NCBI GenBank assembly: GCA_946480685.1
Contig: CAMLLI010000383.1
Location: forward strand, 1-5,280
Length of the DNA stretch: 5,280 bases
Direction: 5' to 3'
Origin: an uncultured Flammeovirgaceae bacterium
GTDB taxonomy: Bacteria > Bacteroidota > Bacteroidia > Cytophagales > Cyclobacteriaceae
Shown here: one piece after another, positions 1 through 4,012 of the stretch
Position numbering within the stretch: the first letter of the stretch is position 1
Layout: every line of letters begins with the position of its first letter
The notes under the pieces: generated by a model
The model's input: only the letters and a program-made list of their open reading frames with translations
The model's database searches: none
What the model was told of the DNA's origin: nothing
Position numbers and translations under genes: made by a program

Positions 1-1
1 A

Positions 2-73
2 GAAGTAGAATACAAGGATTGGAAAAACAGGAAAGGCAAGTCGACTAGAAATTGGTGGGGTATTTTTAAATAA
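2..73 (+). CDS. Possible C-terminal tail of a rightward gene entering from the left
   Basis: The second reading frame is open from the left edge to a TAA at 71-73 and encodes 23 residues, strongly basic and tryptophan-rich, ending in NWWGIFK. The other two forward frames stop at once (TAG at 6-8) or at 46-48. A basic tail with a short aromatic end is plausible for a real protein, and the strong hairpin at 145-192 could end its transcript. The stretch is too short to identify a family, and an open frame this short can easily occur by chance. No function is proposed. Confidence 0.28.
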   Translation, partial: EVEYKDWKNRKGKSTRNWWGIFK

Positions 74-129
74 AAAAACAGCTGGGTATATAACACCTTA
101 ATCGTTATTCTAGAAGTATAAATCCAGAA

Positions 130-167
130 CACTAAGAACACGAAGAAGGCACAGAAATCACTAAGAA
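130..167. repeat. Degenerate 9-bp repeats, CACTAAGAA type
   Basis: CACTAAGAA occurs at 130-138 and again at 159-167. Between them lie CACGAAGAA (139-147) and the related GGCACAGAA (148-156), so the stretch reads as four 9-bp units with a 2-bp slip before the last. From memory, this resembles the dispersed intergenic 'cactaag/cacgaag/cacagaa' sequence seen between genes in many unrelated bacteria; I could not search for it. The last units also form the left arm of the hairpin at 145-192. Confidence 0.55.
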
Positions 168-192
168 AAATCTTCGTGATTTCTGTGCCTTC
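145..192. repeat. Strong inverted repeat (hairpin), possible bidirectional transcript end
   Basis: The left arm GAAGGCACAGAAATCAC (145-161) is perfectly complementary to the right arm at 176-192, giving 17 pairs. After one T/C mismatch (162/175), four more pairs follow (163-166 with 171-174) and close on an AAAA loop at 167-170. The RNA from either strand would fold into a 21-pair stem. It lies between a possible rightward gene end at 73 and the leftward gene ending at 292, so a convergent terminator or 3' end stabiliser is likely. Neither side has the uninterrupted U tract of a standard intrinsic terminator, so this role is inferred. A degenerate mobile repeat is the alternative. Confidence 0.75.
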
Positions 193-248
193 CTGGAAGG
201 AATTTTGAAATATATAGCTTAACCGCCACACTCATTAGTAAAGACTAA

Positions 249-290
249 TAACGGATAACTTCTAACGTATAACGGTTAACGGCTAAAGCC
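249..290. repeat. Six-unit heptanucleotide tandem array (TAACGGN)
   Basis: Six consecutive 7-bp units begin at 249, 256, 263, 270, 277 and 284. All start with TAA, five with TAAC, and three match TAACGG fully (units 1, 4 and 5). The others diverge: unit 2 ends CTTC, unit 3 CGTA and unit 6 AGCC. The array ends one base before the stop codon of the MoeB-rhodanese gene, so it would form the start of that gene's 3' untranslated region, read there as GCCGTTA-like units. Seven bases is not a multiple of three, and the array is outside any recognised gene. It could be a slipped-strand tandem repeat. No function is known to me. Confidence 0.7.
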
Positions 291-291
291 T

Positions 292-609
292 CTAGTAAGT
301 AGGCATATCCGGATCGATCTCTCTTGCCCACGCAAGGATACCGCCTTTCAGATTATAGAGATTGGTAAAGCCGTGATTTTTTTCAAGCCACTGCACCATG
401 TTGCCACTGCGGGCACCGCTGCGACAATGAACAATCACCTGTTTATCTTTTTCAATTCTGTCAATGCTATGAGGCACGTCAGCTTGTGGAATCAATTCGC
501 CTCCAAGATTGCAGATGTCGAATTCATGTGGTTCACGTACATCGATCAACTGAAAATCTGCTTTGGAGTCCATGAGTTCTTTTAACTCCTGTACGGTTAC
601 TTCTTTCAT
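292..609 (-). other. Possible internal translation start giving a stand-alone rhodanese
   Basis: Codon 281 of the fusion protein is an ATG (607-609) exactly at the start of the rhodanese domain (MKEVTVQELK). It is preceded by AT-rich DNA reading AGAATACA on the minus strand, much like the leaders of the other genes here. Initiation there would give a 105-residue protein, a typical size for single-domain rhodaneses, with active C342 becoming C62. The preceding linker residues (about 265-280, rich in N, K, L and S) look like translated intergenic DNA. Internal initiation is an inference. The conserved domain itself would start with the same residues whether or not this ATG is used. Confidence 0.3.
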
Positions 610-1449
610 TGTATTCTCGTAATTAAGGTTCAAAGATTTATTTTTCCCGCCACTTATACCACAAAATTCATCATAATCCACTAAATGTTTTATGGTGTCG
701 CGGGCTTGCCGGTCGGCAATCGTGATAATATTCTGTTCCAGTGTAGCGCTGTCGAGCAGCAACAGTTTGTTGGCGAGTGGTTCGCCTATGCCGGTAACAA
801 TCTTGATCACTTCATTGGCCTGCATACAACCAATCATGCCTGGCAATACACCCAGCACACCAGCCTGCTCACAATTCGGAGTGCTGGCCGGATCAGGCGG
901 CTGCGGAAAAAGATCACGGTAGTTTGCACTGAAGTGGCCGGCAGCATCCTGATAATTGAATACAGCCACTTGTCCTTCAAACCGAAGTATAGATCCGTAT
1001 ACAAAAGGTTTACCGAGCAGCACACACGCATCGTTGATCAGGTAACGTGTCGGAAAATTATCCGTACCATCCAGCACAACATCGTAGTTCCGAATCACAT
1101 CGAGTGCATTCTCGGCACGCAGCGCGAAAGTGTAGCCCAGGAGTTGTATCGCACTGTTCAGCGCCTTTAACCGATCGATGGCCGCCAGTGCTTTCGATCG
1201 CCCTATATCTGCCTCGGTATAAAGTACTTGTCGTTGCAGGTTCGAGATATCCAGTGTATCGCCATCTACAATACCAATCGTACCGATGCCGGCAGCAGCC
1301 AGGTAGAGCAGGGCAGGTGAGCCCAATCCTCCGGCACCGACAACGAGTACTTTTGCATCTTTTAGTTTTTGTTGGCCTTTCGTACCAAAATCCTGCAACA
1401 CAAGGTGCCGGCTATACCGTTTATGATCTTCGTTGGTTAACTTGCTCAT
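292..1449 (-). CDS. moeB: MoeB/ThiF/HesA-family adenylyltransferase fused to a rhodanese domain
   Basis: This cytoplasmic 385-residue protein should adenylate the C-terminal glycine of a ubiquitin-like sulfur carrier (MoaD or ThiS type) and help load sulfur onto it, as MOCS3/Uba4-type fusions do. The adenylation domain (about 1-260) has the nucleotide loop GAGGLG (38-43), R14 in RYSRHL, VDGD (61-64), R73, K86, TDN (129-131) and the candidate thioester cysteine C193 in PNCEQAGVLG. These match E. coli MoeB R14, R73, K86 and D130. The rhodanese domain (about 281-385) has the sulfur-accepting loop CRSGAR (342-347). Two oddities stand out: the MoeB zinc CxxC pairs are degraded (NYRD at 176-179; a single cysteine, C263), and the linker is low in complexity with an in-frame Met281. 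The ATG at 1449 is the only methionine before residue 205. Whether it serves molybdopterin, thiamine or tRNA thiolation cannot be told, since no carrier gene is adjacent. Confidence 0.93.
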   Translation of the reverse strand: MSKLTNEDHKRYSRHLVLQDFGTKGQQKLKDAKVLVVGAGGLGSPALLYLAAAGIGTIGIVDGDTLDISNLQRQVLYTEADIGRSKALAAIDRLKALNSAIQLLGYTFALRAENALDVIRNYDVVLDGTDNFPTRYLINDACVLLGKPFVYGSILRFEGQVAVFNYQDAAGHFSANYRDLFPQPPDPASTPNCEQAGVLGVLPGMIGCMQANEVIKIVTGIGEPLANKLLLLDSATLEQNIITIADRQARDTIKHLVDYDEFCGISGGKNKSLNLNYENTMKEVTVQELKELMDSKADFQLIDVREPHEFDICNLGGELIPQADVPHSIDRIEKDKQVIVHCRSGARSGNMVQWLEKNHGFTNLYNLKGGILAWAREIDPDMPTY

Positions 1450-1454
1450 TCATT

Positions 1455-1480
1455 CAAAAATACAATTCACATACATGCAA
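1455..1480 (-). promoter_or_regulatory. Candidate Bacteroidota promoter for the MoeB-rhodanese gene
   Basis: On the minus strand TATTTTTG (1462 to 1455) matches the Bacteroidota -7 consensus TAnnTTTG exactly. A TTG at 1480-1478 lies 15 bases upstream, somewhat closer than the usual -33 spacing. The box ends only five bases before the ATG at 1449, so the transcript would be nearly leaderless. The element lies in the 25-bp divergent gap and reaches into the first codons of the RidA-type gene. A/T-rich DNA can match this consensus by chance. Confidence 0.35.
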
Positions 1481-1858
1481 CGAAAAAATTTCTCTTCTGG
1501 TGCCAAGTGGGAAGACATTGTAGGTTACTCACGTGCCGTATTGATTGGCAATCATCTGGAAATATCCGGAACGGTTGCCACAGATGAGCAGGGTGTAGTG
1601 GGTCAAGGAGATATTTACAAGCAGACTAAATTCATCCTTGAGAAAATCGATAAAGTTTTGCAACAGGCCGGGTTCACGATGCAGGATGTTGTGCGTACCC
1701 GTATGTTTGTTACCGATATATCGAAGTGGGAAGCGGTAGGAAAAGCACACGGTGAGTTCTTCAAGGATATTAAACCGGCTACTTCCATGATCGAGATCAG
1801 TAAATTGATCGACCCGGAATATCTTATCGAAATTGAGGTGACTGCGATCAAGAGTTAA
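1475..1858 (+). CDS. RidA (YjgF/YER057c/UK114) superfamily protein without the deaminase arginine
   Basis: This 127-residue protein is a full-length single-domain RidA-superfamily member, normally a cytoplasmic homotrimer with ligand sites between subunits. Family features are SGTVATDE (31-38), the helix around 46-65, DVVRTRMFVTDI (71-82), and the C-terminal strand LIEIEVTAI. True RidA proteins remove reactive 2-aminoacrylate and use an arginine (Arg105 in E. coli) in a PARS-type motif. Here that segment reads PATS, with Thr103 in its place, so enamine/imine deaminase activity is doubtful. It fits the RidA-like subgroup with a KPATSMIEIS segment; its substrate is unknown to me. The ATG at 1475 is preferred because the residue pattern MQRKNFSSGAKWE begins there. 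An earlier TTG at 1433 would overlap the divergent gene and add an unrelated leader. It probably leads an operon with the next gene, 30 bp downstream. Confidence 0.92.
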   Translation: MQRKNFSSGAKWEDIVGYSRAVLIGNHLEISGTVATDEQGVVGQGDIYKQTKFILEKIDKVLQQAGFTMQDVVRTRMFVTDISKWEAVGKAHGEFFKDIKPATSMIEISKLIDPEYLIEIEVTAIKS

Positions 1859-1888
1859 TTTTTCACAAACTACTTTTTTATTTTTTAC

Positions 1889-2341
1889 ATGAGCGAACTT
1901 AAAACAAAGTTGCATAAGCTATGCCATGACTATGCCGATCAGCGTATTGAAGCAGCACGTAACGCCATCGCGGCATTGCAGATCTCTGCCGATGAAGAAA
2001 CAAAAAGCAGCGTGGGCGACAAGTATGAGACGGGCCGTTCCATGATGCAGTTGGAAATGGAGAAATATAGTATACAATTGACAGAGGCTATAAAACTGAA
2101 AGAGACAATCGGGCAGATCGATACCGTAGTGCAGACAGACGTTGTGCGGCCCGGATGCCTGGTGCGAACCAACCAGGGTAATTTTTATATCTCGATCAGT
2201 GCAGGGTTGCTGAAGGTAAATAACGAATCATTCTATGCTGTCTCCACGGCATCGCCCATTGGTGTAAAGTTAATGGGACTTGCCGCAAAGGCTTCCTTTA
2301 CATTTAACAACAAGCCGTACGAGATACAACGTATTGAATAA
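1889..2341 (+). CDS. GreA/GreB-like protein (coiled coil plus FKBP-like C-terminal domain)
   Basis: This 150-residue cytoplasmic protein resembles transcript-cleavage factors of the GreA/GreB group (GreA has 158 residues). Residues about 5-80 are strongly helical and would form a coiled-coil hairpin: QRIEAARNAIAALQ (18-31) up one arm, YETGRSMMQLEMEK (46-59) down the other. At the turn lies GDKYE (43-47), which matches the GDLKE of E. coli GreA, whose Asp41 and Glu44 work at the RNA polymerase active site. The C-terminal half (about 85-150) is a beta-rich domain with SPIG (122-125) in the place of the GreA SPIA motif. From memory, relatives in Bacteroidota are often labelled '3-oxoacyl-ACP synthase', which the sequence does not support. 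The start is set by ATG at 1889, 30 bp after the previous stop and with no Shine-Dalgarno; co-transcription with the RidA-type gene is likely. Whether it acts in the polymerase secondary channel is inference. Confidence 0.8.
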   Translation: MSELKTKLHKLCHDYADQRIEAARNAIAALQISADEETKSSVGDKYETGRSMMQLEMEKYSIQLTEAIKLKETIGQIDTVVQTDVVRPGCLVRTNQGNFYISISAGLLKVNNESFYAVSTASPIGVKLMGLAAKASFTFNNKPYEIQRIE

Positions 2342-2405
2342 AGATGAAAGAGGCTTGAAAGTTCTTCTTTTAGTATATATTGATGCCGCTTCGTAAATTT
2401 AGTTT

Positions 2406-2972
2406 ATGCCACACATTTCCATTATATCAGCCAGTGTCCGTACCGGAAGGTTAAGTCATCGCGTTGCCCTATATTTCAAAAAGTATATCACAGAGAATAA
2501 CCTCGCTACGGTTGAGATTCTCGACTTGAATGAATACCAGTTTCCGTTGTTTAACGAACGACTGGATCACCAGGAGAATCCGCTTCCTGAAGTATTGGCG
2601 TTTGCTGATAAGATCAGAAAGTCAGACGGAGTTATCATCGTTACACCCGAGTATAACGGAGGGTATCCGGCCAGTATAAAAAATGTAGTGGACCTGCTCT
2701 ATAAGGATTGGCATCGCAAGCCGATCGCTATATCTACCGTATCCGATGGATCCTTTGGTGGTACACAGGTGATTACCTCGCTTCAATTCTCGCTCTGGAA
2801 AATACGTGCCTGGACCGTACCGGCCATGTTCCCGATGCCCAAAGTAAAAGAGCTGCTCGATGACGATGGCAGCCCTGCCGATAAAGTTGCGCTCGATAAG
2901 CGTGCGAAAGTTTTTACCGGTGAGTTAATGTGGTGTATAGAAGCGAAAAGACGAATGGACGCGCAGGTGTAA
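2406..2972 (+). CDS. NADPH-dependent FMN reductase family flavoprotein
   Basis: This 188-residue protein belongs to the FMN_red flavodoxin-like family (SsuE, ArsH, ChrR and azoreductase relatives): cytoplasmic enzymes that use NAD(P)H to reduce FMN, quinones or other acceptors. The N-terminal strand leads into the FMN phosphate loop SASVRTGRLS (8-17). PEYNGGYPASIKN (81-93) is the signature flavin-contact segment, followed by the helix to about 100, and GSFGG (115-119) is the second flavin loop. The length is normal and the protein appears complete. ATG at 2406 is chosen because the first beta strand starts immediately after it. The 64-bp gap before it holds no exact TAnnTTTG box (TAAATTTA at 2394 is close but too near the start), so it may be read from the upstream operon or from its own weak promoter. 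The physiological acceptor cannot be told from sequence; a desulfonation role is possible but no ssu gene is present. Confidence 0.9.
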   Translation: MPHISIISASVRTGRLSHRVALYFKKYITENNLATVEILDLNEYQFPLFNERLDHQENPLPEVLAFADKIRKSDGVIIVTPEYNGGYPASIKNVVDLLYKDWHRKPIAISTVSDGSFGGTQVITSLQFSLWKIRAWTVPAMFPMPKVKELLDDDGSPADKVALDKRAKVFTGELMWCIEAKRRMDAQV

Positions 2973-2994
2973 CTATTTTGCGTTTCGGCCAATC

Positions 2995-3041
2995 AAAAAA
3001 TCTGCAAAACACGTTATAGCATCATTGCGCGTTTTGCAGAT
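2995..3041 (-). terminator. Palindrome before cysE: leftward-reading terminator or cis-regulatory hairpin
   Basis: ATCTGCAAAAC (3000-3010) is perfectly complementary to GTTTTGCAGAT (3031-3041). An A/C mismatch then gives way to two more pairs (3012-3013 with 3028-3029) and a G/T wobble around a loop of about 12 bases. On the minus strand the stem is followed by six T residues (complement of 2995-3000), as in an intrinsic terminator. On the plus strand it is followed by TAAAAAAT instead, so it is not a standard rightward terminator for the flavin reductase. No leftward gene needs ending here, so a 5'-leader hairpin or operator for cysE, 26 bp downstream, is an alternative. Confidence 0.5.
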
Positions 3042-3067
3042 AAAAAATCACCACCAGATTTTTATAC

Positions 3068-3904
3068 ATGGATAAGTCTTTTCTTAAAAAACTATATCAG
3101 TCGCACCAGGCGTGTCCTACATGCCCGGCACCGACAGAAGTATCGCAGTTCTTCGTTGAATTGCTGAGTGCGTTGTTTGCCGACTTTTCACAATTGGCGC
3201 ACTTGTCTGAAGACGACTTCATGCGGTTGATGGAGAAGCTTCGATCCGATCTTGAAAAATTACTCCGTAACAACCCGGCTTCGGGCACGACCAACGCAGC
3301 AACATTAGCAGAGAAATTTTTTGATGCCCTGCCCGAGATCCACAGCATGATAGAAGAAGACGTAACCGCGATGTTTGAAGGCGACCCGGCTGCCAAGAGC
3401 AAAAGCGAAGTGGTGCGTACTTATCCGGGCTTCTATGCTATTGCCGCATATCGTATAGCCCACCAGTTGTTAAAGCAGGGTATAAAAGAAATACCGCGCA
3501 TCATTACCGAACATGCTCACAGCAAAACCGGAGTTGATATTCATCCGGGCGCTTCCATCGGCAGACATTTTTGTATTGACCACGGCACGGGTGTTGTTAT
3601 CGGTGAGACAACCGTGATCGGTAACTTTGTAAAGATATACCAGGGCGTTACGCTGGGCGCGTTGAGCGTAAATAAAGAAGATGCTTCCCGCAAGCGACAT
3701 CCTACGTTGGAAGATCATGTCGTGGTATATGCGGGAGCTACTATACTCGGTGGCGAAACCGTAATTGGCCATCACAGCGTGATCGGTGGTAACGTATGGC
3801 TTACACGCAGCGTGCCGCCTCATTCCAAACTCTATTACCAGGCCAAAATGTTTAATGGCGATACGAATGAAACCGACCTGGTAGTGTTTCGTTCACACGA
3901 GTAA
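3068..3904 (+). CDS. cysE: Serine O-acetyltransferase (CysE/EpsC type)
   Basis: This 278-residue cytoplasmic enzyme transfers acetyl from acetyl-CoA to L-serine, giving O-acetylserine for cysteine synthase. A helical N-terminal half (about 1-150) precedes a left-handed beta-helix made of hexapeptide repeats (about 155-250). Catalytic residues can be placed: D157 in DIHP and H172 in DHGTG match E. coli D143 and H158 with the same 15-residue spacing, and H211 in RHPT matches H193. GVTLGAL (193-199) and VPPHSK (249-254) are also typical. The length is near the 273 of E. coli CysE. The N terminus carries CPTC (16-19), and the C-terminal tail ends in VVFRSHE without the PARIV motif, so cysteine feedback and complex formation with cysteine synthase may differ; both are inference. 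ATG at 3068 follows TTTATAC with no Shine-Dalgarno. No cysK or cysM is adjacent; transcription with the preceding gene across a palindrome is uncertain. Confidence 0.95.
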   Translation: MDKSFLKKLYQSHQACPTCPAPTEVSQFFVELLSALFADFSQLAHLSEDDFMRLMEKLRSDLEKLLRNNPASGTTNAATLAEKFFDALPEIHSMIEEDVTAMFEGDPAAKSKSEVVRTYPGFYAIAAYRIAHQLLKQGIKEIPRIITEHAHSKTGVDIHPGASIGRHFCIDHGTGVVIGETTVIGNFVKIYQGVTLGALSVNKEDASRKRHPTLEDHVVVYAGATILGGETVIGHHSVIGGNVWLTRSVPPHSKLYYQAKMFNGDTNETDLVVFRSHE

Positions 3905-3980
3905 AAATCACAAGTAAATTATTAAAAATGAAGCGGTTAGCAGGCCGATGAACAGGCTGTCCGGTGTGTTGCTTTATTTG

Positions 3981-3988
3981 TATCTTTG
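3981..3988 (+). promoter_or_regulatory. Promoter -7 box for the repeat protein gene
   Basis: TATCTTTG (3981-3988) is an exact TAnnTTTG match, 24 bases before the GTG at 4013, the spacing expected for a short leader. No clear TTG or TTTG sits at the usual -33 distance; the nearest TTG (3969-3971) is only 9 bases away. Just downstream, AGGCG (3989-3993) and CGCCT (4004-4008) form a weak 5-bp inverted repeat with a 10-base spacer. The rest of the 108-bp gap after cysE (3905-4012) is A/T-rich and shows no other feature. Confidence 0.5.
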
Positions 3989-4012
3989 AGGCGCAGTTTT
4001 GAACGCCTGCTT

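Noticed and set aside
249..290. CRISPR-like or attachment-site reading of the left repeat array
   Set aside because: Units are only 7 bp with no spacers, and there are no cas genes, integrase or tRNA nearby.
685..1170. Rightward open frame of 161 codons opposite the MoeB domain
   Set aside because: It lies antisense to a gene with clear catalytic motifs, and its protein has no recognisable domain or sensible composition.
1433..1474. TTG start that would extend the RidA-type protein by 14 residues
   Set aside because: It overlaps the start of the divergent MoeB gene, adds residues unlike the family N terminus, and the ATG at 1475 gives the normal length.
1529..1915. Leftward open frame of 128 codons opposite the RidA-type gene
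   Set aside because: It is the antisense shadow of a well-supported gene and spans the gap into the next one; no family motif is visible.
2394..2401. TAAATTTA as a promoter box for the FMN reductase gene
   Set aside because: The last base of the consensus fails, there is no upstream TTG at a fitting distance, and it is so close to ATG 2406 that transcription would start at or after the start codon.
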